From Solwaraspora sp. WMMD792 (lineage in GTDB: Bacteria > Actinomycetota > Actinomycetes > Mycobacteriales > Micromonosporaceae), in contig NZ_JARUBH010000009.1 in NCBI RefSeq assembly GCF_029626105.1, forward strand, positions 3,410,001-3,474,000: a stretch of DNA of 64,000 nucleotides. The letters run 5' to 3'. Within the stretch, counting starts at the first letter, position 1, and every line of letters begins with the position of its first letter. This document shows positions 17,345 through 26,324 of this stretch, piece by piece. Made by a program: the position numbers and the translations under genes. The notes under the pieces were generated by a model. That model was given only the letters and a program-made list of their open reading frames with translations, was not told where the DNA came from and searched no databases.

Positions 17345-17919
17345 CGGCGGGCTCCCCCCGGCTGGTCGGCCGGGTCGTCCCGGATATCCCGGATGTCCCG
17401 GACGGCTGGGCGCGCGGCGGGCAGCAGGTGGTCCTGTAGCCGGGCGAGTTCGGTGCGGAACCGCTGCGGGTCCTCGGCGTGCATGCCGTGCACGAACAGG
17501 GTCGGCGGTTGTGGCCGGACCGCCACGGTGAGCGTGCCCGGGGTCAGCCCGACGGCCAGCGCCATCAGCACCATCTCGGTGCTGGTCCGGGTCCGCAGCG
17601 GGAACTCGACGATCCCCGGCGACAGCCCGCTGCCCGGCGTGACGATCTCCCGGGCGACAACGACGTTCGCCACCACCAGGCGACCGGTGAAGTAGCCGAC
17701 AAAGCTCAGCACCCGGCCGGCCCGGCGCAGCGTCCGGACCGACCAGTGCAGCAGCGTCCGGACCGACCAGTGCAGCAGCGTCCGGACCGGCCAGTGCAGC
17801 AGCGTCCGGGCCGGCCCCCGGCGCGGCCTGCCGACCCGGCCACCGCCGGCTCGCCGGCCGGTGCGGCTCTCCACCTGGCCGGTACGGGGCTCTTCCGTCC
17901 GTCGCGTTCGTCTGGTCAC
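17341..17919 (-). CDS. mrpE: Mrp antiporter subunit MrpE (MnhE)
   Basis: Membrane subunit of the Mrp antiporter, 192 residues. The C-terminal two-thirds has the MnhE segments VVANVVVAREIVTPG and the conserved LTPGTLTV followed by LFVHGM. The N-terminal ~60 residues are unusual: a basic stretch and three tandem copies of an eight-residue unit (VRTLLHWS-like) encoded by 24-bp DNA repeats. GTG at 17919 overlaps the mrpD stop. A much longer frame upstream is antisense-free but lies wholly within mrpD and was not used. Confidence 0.88.
   Translation of the reverse strand: MTRRTRRTEEPRTGQVESRTGRRAGGGRVGRPRRGPARTLLHWPVRTLLHWSVRTLLHWSVRTLRRAGRVLSFVGYFTGRLVVANVVVAREIVTPGSGLSPGIVEFPLRTRTSTEMVLMALAVGLTPGTLTVAVRPQPPTLFVHGMHAEDPQRFRTELARLQDHLLPAARPAVRDIRDIRDDPADQPGGARR
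17731..17812 (-). repeat. 24-bp tandem repeat within mrpE
   Basis: Three full copies of a 24-bp unit (17731-17754, 17755-17778, 17779-17802, the last with one change) and a partial fourth. Because 24 is a multiple of three the copies add or remove eight residues in frame (RTLLHW(S/P)V). Copy number is likely to vary between strains. Confidence 0.9.
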
Positions 17920-19424
17920 CGTCCGGTCACCGCCTCCACATAGGCACTCGGGTTGATCAGTCCGTCGGCCGCGGTGGCCGCCAGACCGAGCAGGGGCTGC
18001 GCGGCCGGCCCCAGCAGCAGGGTGAGGGCCGCGAGCAGCACCGCCGGCCCGGTCAGCCAGGTGGCGATCCGCGGCGGTACGTCGTCGGCGGTACGGGCGG
18101 GCGGGTGGCCGGCCGGGTCCGCGGGTGCGGGCGCGGGTTCGCCCCAGAACGCCAGATCCCAGATCTTGATCATCGAGATGAGTGTCCCGAGGCTGACCAG
18201 CACCGCGACCGCGAAGATCAGATAGTTGCCGTCGGCGACCGCGGCCCGCAGCAGCAGGAACTTGGCCAGGAATCCGGAGAACGGCGGCATCCCGGCCAGC
18301 GACAGCCCCGCGCCGATGAAGGCCAGGGCGAGCAGCCGGTGCGCCGTGGCCAGCCCGCCGAGCCGGTCCAGCCGATCGGTGCCGTAGCCGACCACCACCG
18401 CCCCGGCGCAGAGGAACAACGCCGCCTTGACCAGGATGTACTGCACCAGGAAGAAGATCGCCGCGGTGAGTGCGGCCGGGCTGAACACCACCAGCCCGAT
18501 CAGCAGGTAGCCGATCTGGCTGACCATGTGGAACGCGAGCACCGAACGCATCGTGGTCTCGCCGAGCGCCCCGAGGACGCCGATCACCATGGTCACGGCG
18601 GCGGCCAGCCCGATCACCCACCGGTAGTCGACCGCGCCGTCGTAGACCACCGCCACGATCCGGACGATCGCGTACCCGCCGACCTTGGTGAGGATGCCGG
18701 AGAACAGCGCGGTGACCACCGGTGGCGCGTACGGGTAACTGCGCGGCAGCCAGCCGTGCAGCGGCACCACCGCGGCCTTCACCGCCAGGGCGAGCAGCAC
18801 CACGGTGCCGGCCAGGGCCAACGCGCCGTCGCGGCCGGCCGCCCCGGCCAGTTCGCCGAGATCGACGGTGCCGGCGACGGCGTAGACCAGCCCCACCCCG
18901 GCCAGCAGGATCGTGGACGCCAGCAGGTTGACGGTCACGTAGATCCGCCCGGCCACCGTCCGCTCCCGGCCGGCGCCGGCGGTCAGCAGCACGTACGACG
19001 GCACCAGCATGACCTCGATCAGCACGAACAGGTTGAACAGGTCGGCGGTCAGGAAGGCCCCGAACGCGCCAGCGCTCGTCATCAGCGCCAGTGGGACCAG
19101 GTACGGCCGTCGGTCGTCCCCGGAACCGATGGCGAAGACCCCGCACAGCAGCACGACCAGCGCCACGACCGTGACCATCAGCGCGCTGAAGGTGTCCGCC
19201 GCCAGGGTGATCGCGAAGCCGGCCGGCCCGCCACCGATCCGTTCGGTCAGCACCTCACCACGGCGGGTCGCGGCCAGCAGCGTACCGCCCTGGGCGAGCA
19301 CAGCCGCGCCGGTGCCCAGCCAGCCGATCCGGTGCAGCGTCAACCGATGCGGTACGGCCAGCAGTAGTCCGGCCACGACCAGTGGCAGCACGATCGGACC
19401 GACCAGCGGCAGCGGTGCATTCAT
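17916..19424 (-). CDS. mrpD: Mrp antiporter subunit MrpD (MnhD)
   Basis: Proton-translocating NuoL/M/N-like membrane subunit of 502 residues with about 14 helices. Landmarks are FLTADLFNLFVLIEVMLVPSY with the conserved Glu, LLALAVKAAVVPLHGWLPRSYPYAP with the conserved Lys, and GMPPFSGFLAKF near residue 390. I chose ATG at 19424, which overlaps the mrpC stop (ATGA); the longer reading upstream is mrpC in another frame. Confidence 0.95.
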   Translation of the reverse strand: MNAPLPLVGPIVLPLVVAGLLLAVPHRLTLHRIGWLGTGAAVLAQGGTLLAATRRGEVLTERIGGGPAGFAITLAADTFSALMVTVVALVVLLCGVFAIGSGDDRRPYLVPLALMTSAGAFGAFLTADLFNLFVLIEVMLVPSYVLLTAGAGRERTVAGRIYVTVNLLASTILLAGVGLVYAVAGTVDLGELAGAAGRDGALALAGTVVLLALAVKAAVVPLHGWLPRSYPYAPPVVTALFSGILTKVGGYAIVRIVAVVYDGAVDYRWVIGLAAAVTMVIGVLGALGETTMRSVLAFHMVSQIGYLLIGLVVFSPAALTAAIFFLVQYILVKAALFLCAGAVVVGYGTDRLDRLGGLATAHRLLALAFIGAGLSLAGMPPFSGFLAKFLLLRAAVADGNYLIFAVAVLVSLGTLISMIKIWDLAFWGEPAPAPADPAGHPPARTADDVPPRIATWLTGPAVLLAALTLLLGPAAQPLLGLAATAADGLINPSAYVEAVTGR

Positions 19425-19894
19425 CGGGGCAGCTCCCCGGTGTCGCCGCCGGCCGCCGTCCGACCGTGTTCGGCGACCTGGTCGGACATCGACCGTGGCT
19501 CGGTCAGCACCGGCTCCGGGCCGGGTTCCGGCTCCGGTCCCGCCGCGCCGTCCGGACCGTCCCTGCCGTCCGGGCCGGCCTCGCCCAGCTCCAAGTCGGG
19601 TCGGCCCGGTCGCGGCCGGTCGACCACCGCGAGCGCGAGCAGGAAGATCGTGATGCCGAAGGTGATCACGATGGCGGTGAGCGCGAAGGCCTGGGGCAGC
19701 GGATCGGCCGTCGCCGCCGGGTCGATGTCGCCGAACGGCGGCTGCCGGCGCCACAGCCCGCCCGAGGCGAGCAGCAGGATGTTGACGGCATGGCCGAGCA
19801 GGACGAAGCCGATGACGACCCGGATCAGGCCGCGGTGCAGGATCAGATAGACGCCGGCCGCGGTGAGCAGGCCGATCACCAACGCGACGGTCAC
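19421..19894 (-). CDS. mrpC: Mrp antiporter subunit MrpC (MnhC)
   Basis: NuoK-like membrane subunit of 157 residues. The three-helix core includes RVVIGFVLLGHAVNILLL and, after DPLPQAFALTAIVITFGIT, the third helix; the final ~60 residues are a Gly/Pro/Asp/Glu-rich cytoplasmic tail. GTG at 19894 overlaps the mrpA stop (GTGA), and the gene ends over the mrpD start. Confidence 0.94.
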   Translation of the reverse strand: MTVALVIGLLTAAGVYLILHRGLIRVVIGFVLLGHAVNILLLASGGLWRRQPPFGDIDPAATADPLPQAFALTAIVITFGITIFLLALAVVDRPRPGRPDLELGEAGPDGRDGPDGAAGPEPEPGPEPVLTEPRSMSDQVAEHGRTAAGGDTGELPR

Positions 19895-22755
19895 GGTGCC
19901 CGCACCCCCGCCGCGTCCGGCGGGACCGGCGCGTCCGATGCGACGCCAGCGTCCGACGGAATCCCAGCGGCCGACGGGACCACCGCGCCGAGCCGCCGTA
20001 CCGCCGCCGTGATCAGGCCCAGCACCATCAGATAGACGCCGAGGTCGAAGAAGGTCACCGGCGACACCGAGAAGCCGAGCACCGACAGTTTCAGTCCGGG
20101 CGACGGCGTCAGGAACGGCTCACCGGCCAGCAGCGCGGACAGGCCGATCCCGAGACAGGTCAGCAGCCCTGCGGCGAGCAGCGGCCGGGGCCGCAGCCGG
20201 CCGGCCGCCGTCGGTGGGCGGCCGGCGTACGCCAGTTGGCCGAGCCCGGCCGCGATCCCGGCCACCAGCGCGGCGACGAAGCCGCCGCCGGGCTCGTCGT
20301 GGCCGCGCAGGAACAGCCACGCCGAGACCACCAGCATCACCGGGGTGAGCAGTCGGTGCGCGAACCGGAGCACCGGATCCGGTACGGCCGGGCCGGATCC
20401 GGTGCGGCCGCGCCCAGCGGTGCCGCCAGGCCCGCCAGCGACGCCAGGCCCGCCGGTATCACCAGGCCCGCCGACGACGCCGCGTCCGGTGGTCCGGAAC
20501 AGCCCGACCAGCCCGAGCGCCACGGCGACGAGGACGGTCGCCTCACCGAGGGTGTCGAACGCCCGGAACTCGACCAGGATCACGTTGACCACGTTGCCGC
20601 CCCCGGTCGCCGGTTGCGCAGTCCGCAGGAAGTAGTCCCCCGGGGCGGACAGGTCACGACGACCGGTCAGTCCGACCGTCGCGGCCACCGCGACGACACC
20701 GGCGGCGACCGCGAGGGCGGCGGCGAAGAAGCTGACCGGCTGGCGCCCGGCGCCCGGCAGCCGGGCCGGCAGCCGGCGCAGGACGAGCATCGCGACGACT
20801 GCGGTCAATACCTCGACGAGCATCAGGGTCAGCGCCACGTCCGGCGCGCCGGCGAGCAGGAACCAGGTGGCGACCATCAGACCGACCAGGCTCAGCAGCC
20901 CGACCGCCGCGAGTGCCGACCTGGCCAGCACGATCCCGGCCAGGGCCACCGCCAGCAGCACCAGCAGCGGCCAGTCGCCGGCCGCCGCGCCTGCGGCCGG
21001 CCAGGGCGGCATCGACCCCAGCGCGGCGCTGCCGGCCGCCCCGATCAGCACCAGCAGCAGCACCGGCCGGAACAGATGGGCGGCCGGCGAGTCGTAGCGG
21101 GTCGGCCGGCCGGCGATCCCGCCCAGTCTCAGCAGCGCGCCGTAGCAACGGTCGAAGGTGACCGCCCCGGCCGGTGGCAGCCGGACCGACTGCACCAGCT
21201 GGTCGACCCGGCTGCGGGCGATGAACAGGGCCGTACCAGCCAGCACGGTGAGCGCCGACAGCGCCAGCGCCGGGGTGAAGCCGTGCCAGAACGCCACGTA
21301 CGGCGGATCGCCGCCGGGGGACGCGTCCTCGGTCGCCTGGTCGATCAACGGGCCGAGCAGCGCGGCCGCCGGGCCGAGCAGCAGGCTCAGCAGCGCGGCG
21401 ATCGCCGCCGGGGTGAGAAACGTCCATGCTGGCTCGTACAGCTCCGGCTGTCGCGGCGGTCCGGCGAAGGTCTCATAGACGATCCGGGCGCCGTACGCGA
21501 AGGTGAGGGCGGACGCGGAAACGGCCAGCACCTCGGCTGACGGGCTGAGCCACGGATCGACCCCGGTCTTGATCAACGCGTCGAAGATCGCCTCCTTGCT
21601 GACGAACCCGAGCAGCGGCGGCAGGCCGGCCATCGACATCGCGGCCAGCCCGGTCAGGGTGGCGGTCACCGGCATCACGTGGCGCAGGCCGGAGAGCTGT
21701 CGGATGTCCCGGCTGCCGGCTTCCCGGTCGATGATGCCGACGAGCATGAACAGGGTGGCCTTGAACAACGCGTGCGCGACGGTGTGCAGCACCGCGGCGG
21801 CCAGCGCCGCCGGGGTGCCGACCCCGATCACCCCGACCAGCAGCCCGAGCTGGCTGACCGTCGAGTACGCCAGCATGGCCTTCAGGTCGTGCTGGCGCAG
21901 CGCGAGGAACGCGCCCGCCAGCGCGGTGCCGAGCCCGCCGAGGACCAGCACGACGGTCCAGGCGGCGTGGTGGGCGTAGATCGGCGAGAACCGGATCAGC
22001 AGGTAGATCCCGGCCTTGACCATCGTCGCCGCGTGCAGGTAGGCGCTGACCGGGGTGATCGCCACCATCGCGCTGGGCAGCCAGAAATGGAACGGGAACT
22101 GCGCGGACTTGGTGAACGCCGCGAGGATCAGCAGACCGCCGACCACCCAGGCGACCGGCGAGTCGAGCAGCCGGTCGGGGTAGGCCAGGATGGTGGTCAG
22201 GTCGCTGGTGCCCAGCTGGACCGTCATCACCACGACCGCCGCCAGCAGCGCCAGGCCGCCACCGGCGGTGACCAGCAACGCCCGGGTGGCGGGGCGGGCC
22301 GCCGCCGGACTGGCCTGGCCGATCAGGAAGAACGAGCAGACCGTGGTCAGCTCCCAGAACAGGAACAGCAGTACGGTGTCGGCGGCGAAGACCAAGCCGA
22401 GCATCGCCACGGTGAACAGGGTCAGCAGCGTGTAGAGCGCGGCGCACGGGCGGTGCGGGGCGAGGTAGCGCGGGCAGTACATCATGATCAGCGCGCCGAC
22501 CCCGAGCACCAGCAGCCCGAAGACCATCGCCAGTCCGTCGAGCCGCAGCGCGAACGCGATGTCCAGCGACGGCAGCCAGCGGGCGGAGACCCCGACCGCG
22601 CCGTTGTCCAGCACCACCGGCAGCCGGGAGGCGAGCAGCCCGCAACCCAACAGGTAGCCGACCGCGAGCGGGTAGCCGGCGTCGCGGCCGAGCGAGCGGG
22701 TGAGCAGTGGTACGGCGGCGGCGAGCCCGGTCAACAGGGCCAGCACCGCGACCAT
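19891..22755 (-). CDS. mrpA: Mrp antiporter subunit MrpA fused to MrpB
   Basis: Largest subunit of the antiporter, 954 residues. Residues ~1-560 form the NuoL-like channel with the conserved FLFWELTTVCSFFLIG and TKSAQFPFHFWLPSAM motifs. A middle domain follows, then a C-terminal MnhB-like domain (RLLTPVMLVVSAWLFLRGHDEPGGGF), so mrpB is not a separate gene. ATG at 22755 gives MVAVLALL; a TTG two codons earlier (22761) is better placed after GAGGGG and may be the true start. It is the first of six genes joined by 4-nt overlaps. Confidence 0.94.
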   Translation of the reverse strand: MVAVLALLTGLAAAVPLLTRSLGRDAGYPLAVGYLLGCGLLASRLPVVLDNGAVGVSARWLPSLDIAFALRLDGLAMVFGLLVLGVGALIMMYCPRYLAPHRPCAALYTLLTLFTVAMLGLVFAADTVLLFLFWELTTVCSFFLIGQASPAAARPATRALLVTAGGGLALLAAVVVMTVQLGTSDLTTILAYPDRLLDSPVAWVVGGLLILAAFTKSAQFPFHFWLPSAMVAITPVSAYLHAATMVKAGIYLLIRFSPIYAHHAAWTVVLVLGGLGTALAGAFLALRQHDLKAMLAYSTVSQLGLLVGVIGVGTPAALAAAVLHTVAHALFKATLFMLVGIIDREAGSRDIRQLSGLRHVMPVTATLTGLAAMSMAGLPPLLGFVSKEAIFDALIKTGVDPWLSPSAEVLAVSASALTFAYGARIVYETFAGPPRQPELYEPAWTFLTPAAIAALLSLLLGPAAALLGPLIDQATEDASPGGDPPYVAFWHGFTPALALSALTVLAGTALFIARSRVDQLVQSVRLPPAGAVTFDRCYGALLRLGGIAGRPTRYDSPAAHLFRPVLLLVLIGAAGSAALGSMPPWPAAGAAAGDWPLLVLLAVALAGIVLARSALAAVGLLSLVGLMVATWFLLAGAPDVALTLMLVEVLTAVVAMLVLRRLPARLPGAGRQPVSFFAAALAVAAGVVAVAATVGLTGRRDLSAPGDYFLRTAQPATGGGNVVNVILVEFRAFDTLGEATVLVAVALGLVGLFRTTGRGVVGGPGDTGGPGVAGGPGGTAGRGRTGSGPAVPDPVLRFAHRLLTPVMLVVSAWLFLRGHDEPGGGFVAALVAGIAAGLGQLAYAGRPPTAAGRLRPRPLLAAGLLTCLGIGLSALLAGEPFLTPSPGLKLSVLGFSVSPVTFFDLGVYLMVLGLITAAVRRLGAVVPSAAGIPSDAGVASDAPVPPDAAGVRAP

Positions 22756-22836
22756 CGTCAACGGGCACCCCTCGGCGCGGCGGTGATCCGGGCGTACGGA
22801 CCGGCCCGGCACCGGTCGACGGTCGCCGGGCGCACC

Positions 22837-23499
22837 TCAACCGTCCTCGCTGGCGGCCAGCAGCACCGGCCGGGTGGCGTCCCGGACCACCTGGTCGGCG
22901 ACGCTGCCGAGCAGCCGGTTGGACAGTCCACGGCCCCGCCGCCCGACCACGATCATGTCCACGTCGCGGGCCTGCGCGACGTCCAGCAGGGCCCGGGCGG
23001 GCCGGCCGGTGACGATCTCGATGCTGCTCGGCAGGGGCGGTCCGTCGGCGTGGCGCAGTCGGGCTGCCCGGTCGGTGAGCAGGTCCCGTGCCCGGTCCAG
23101 CTGGTCGGCCTCCTCGGCGGTGCGTTCGCCCCGCTCGACGGCGGCGACGTCGACCACGGTGGTCAGGATCAGCTCGCCGACGCGACCGGCGAGCACCCGG
23201 TGTGCCGTACGCAGGGCGTGCTCGGAGTCGGCGGAGCCGTCCAGGCCGACCAGCACCCGGGGTCCGGGGCCGGGTGCGCTCGGCCCGGTGCCGGCCGGCG
23301 CCGGACGGGCTTCCAACCGTCCCGTCGGTCGCGATCCGCGCTCCACCGCGATCGGGACGAAGAGCAGGCCGAGCACGGCGCCCAACGGATACCAGTACCA
23401 GGCGCGTTGGCCGTGCCGGGCGATGAACACCGCTACCGCTACGATCCCGGAGAGCACCCAGACGGCGACGACGGCCACGATGTATCCGGCTGTGGACAT
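22837..23499 (-). CDS. Membrane-anchored universal stress protein
   Basis: The 220-residue product has two N-terminal hydrophobic segments (about 5-26 and 33-50), a Pro-rich linker and a C-terminal UspA domain (about 78-216). It has the nucleotide-binding motif G-x2-G-x9-G-S (GRRGRGLSNRLLGSVADQV) and so should bind ATP. ATG at 23499 follows GGAGGGAG. It is 75-81 bp upstream of mrpA on the same strand and may be co-transcribed, suggesting a stress or energy-state link to ion homeostasis; this is inference. Confidence 0.8.
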   Translation of the reverse strand: MSTAGYIVAVVAVWVLSGIVAVAVFIARHGQRAWYWYPLGAVLGLLFVPIAVERGSRPTGRLEARPAPAGTGPSAPGPGPRVLVGLDGSADSEHALRTAHRVLAGRVGELILTTVVDVAAVERGERTAEEADQLDRARDLLTDRAARLRHADGPPLPSSIEIVTGRPARALLDVAQARDVDMIVVGRRGRGLSNRLLGSVADQVVRDATRPVLLAASEDG

Positions 23500-23948
23500 C
23501 CAGCTCCCTCCGGTTGCACGTACCGGTCGACCCGGCCCGACTATCTGGCCTGGTCACCGCTGGTGTCGCCGACTACCCGGGAAACGCCCGGCGTACCAGC
23601 TCACCCGGCGGTTCACCCCGCCGGGTGGTGTCGGTCGGGGGCGGGGCGATCGGTCCGGCAGGGCACTTGAACCGGACCGGTCACCGGCCCGTACTCCCGG
23701 TGGGGAGCGGGTGCCGCCCGGCCCGCTCCCGCGCGGCGCCCGGACCGTCCGTCTACGACCGGGTCGCCCACGGTGAGCAGGGCGGGTGAGCAGACCACGC
23801 CATCCCGTGGATGGCGGACATGCGAAAGATGGATAGCCTGAGAGGCATGTGGGGTCCCTGCGGCGGGAGACGACGGTCCCCCACCTGACCGACGGCGGGC
23901 GGCCGGACCGACCGACCCGCGTGACGCCGTACGACGAGGAGGAGGATC
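23500..23948. other. 449-bp intergenic region between divergent usp and moxR
   Basis: No gene is supported. It should hold the promoters of the usp/mrp genes (minus) and of moxR (plus). The only sites I can name are a -10-like TAGCCT at 23834-23839 (plus), about 110 bp before moxR, and a GTGGGG...CCCCCAC inverted repeat downstream of it. Confidence 0.4.
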
Positions 23949-25022
<1,074 letters not shown>

Positions 25023-25025
25023 CCG

Positions 25026-26324
25026 ATGCGGGCGGCGCTGCGCGGCCTGACCACCCGCGGCCGGTCGTTCCTGGCCGCCGGCGCGGCGGCGGTCGTCTCG
25101 GCGCTGATCCTCGGCGAGAAGGACCTGCTGCGGGTCGCCATCCTGCTGGCCGTCCTGCCGCTGCTGGCCGCCCTGTACGTGGGCCGCAGCCGGTACAAGC
25201 TGGCCTGCACCCGCTCGCTGGAGCCGCACCGGGTGCCGGTCGGCTCCAACGCCCGGGTGGTGCTGCGGCTGCAGAACCTGTCCCGGCTGCCCACCGGCAC
25301 CCTGCTGCTGGAGGACCGGCTGCCGTACGCCCTGGGCAGCCGGCCCCGGGTGGTGCTGGAGCGGCTCGGTGCCCAGCAGGCCAGCTCGGTGGCGTACACG
25401 GTGCGGGCCGAGGTCCGCGGCCGCTACGAGGTCGGGCCGCTGGTGGTCCGGCTCACCGACCCGTTCGGCCTGTGCGAGCTGACCCGGGCCTTCCCCAGCG
25501 TCGACCGGCTCACGGTCATCCCGCAGGTCACCGCGTTGCCGACGGTCCAGCTCGCCGGCGAGTACGCCGGATCCGGTGACAGCCGGGCCCGGTCGGTGGC
25601 GGTGCACGGCGACGACGACTCCGCCACCCGCGAGTACCGCCGCGGTGACGACCTGCGCCGGGTGCACTGGAAGTCGACCGCCCGCACCGGTGAGCTGATG
25701 GTGCGCCGGGAAGAACAGCCGTGGGAGACCCGGGCGACCGTGGTGCTCGACACCCGGGCGTACGCGCACCGTGGCGAGGGCCCGACGGCGAGCTTCGAGT
25801 GGGCGGTGGCGGCGGCGGCGAGCATCGCCGTGCACTTCCGGTCGAACGGCTACCGGCTGCGGCTGGTCACCGACACCGGCATCGACGCCGACGCCACCGA
25901 AGCCGACGGGGACGGACTGCTGCTCGACCGGCTGGCCGACGTCACCGCCAGCCAGCGCAGCGACATCGCCACCCTGGTCGATCAGGTACGCCGCCGCTCG
26001 GACAGTTCACTGGTGGTGGCGTTGTTCGGGGCGCTCACCCCGACCGAGGCGGAGCTGCTGGCCGGGCTGCGGGGCAACCGGTCGACCTGCGTCGGCCTGC
26101 TGATCGACAGCTCGACCTGGATGAATCTGAGCCCGGACGAGCGGGCCGAGGCCGACCGGGCGCACGGTGCCGCCGCGCTGTCGCTGCTGCAGAGCGGCTG
26201 GCGGGTGATCGGCGTGAACCACGGTGACCAGTTGCCGTCGCTGTGGCCGCAGCTCGCCCGGGGTTCCCAGGGCTTCGCCTGGCGGGCCGCGCTGGCCGAG
26301 ACGATAGCCGGAGGAGTGAATTGA
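25026..26324 (+). CDS. DUF58 domain protein
   Basis: The 432-residue product has two N-terminal hydrophobic segments (about 14-30 and 35-50), a beta-rich domain and the DUF58 core with REYRRGDDLRRVHWKSTART (about 203-222), then a VWA-like C-terminal region with hydrophobic strands (ATVVLDTRAY). Such proteins are partners of MoxR ATPases. ATG at 25026 follows the moxR stop by 3 nt; the stop overlaps the TTG start of the next gene. Confidence 0.88.
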   Translation: MRAALRGLTTRGRSFLAAGAAAVVSALILGEKDLLRVAILLAVLPLLAALYVGRSRYKLACTRSLEPHRVPVGSNARVVLRLQNLSRLPTGTLLLEDRLPYALGSRPRVVLERLGAQQASSVAYTVRAEVRGRYEVGPLVVRLTDPFGLCELTRAFPSVDRLTVIPQVTALPTVQLAGEYAGSGDSRARSVAVHGDDDSATREYRRGDDLRRVHWKSTARTGELMVRREEQPWETRATVVLDTRAYAHRGEGPTASFEWAVAAAASIAVHFRSNGYRLRLVTDTGIDADATEADGDGLLLDRLADVTASQRSDIATLVDQVRRRSDSSLVVALFGALTPTEAELLAGLRGNRSTCVGLLIDSSTWMNLSPDERAEADRAHGAAALSLLQSGWRVIGVNHGDQLPSLWPQLARGSQGFAWRAALAETIAGGVN

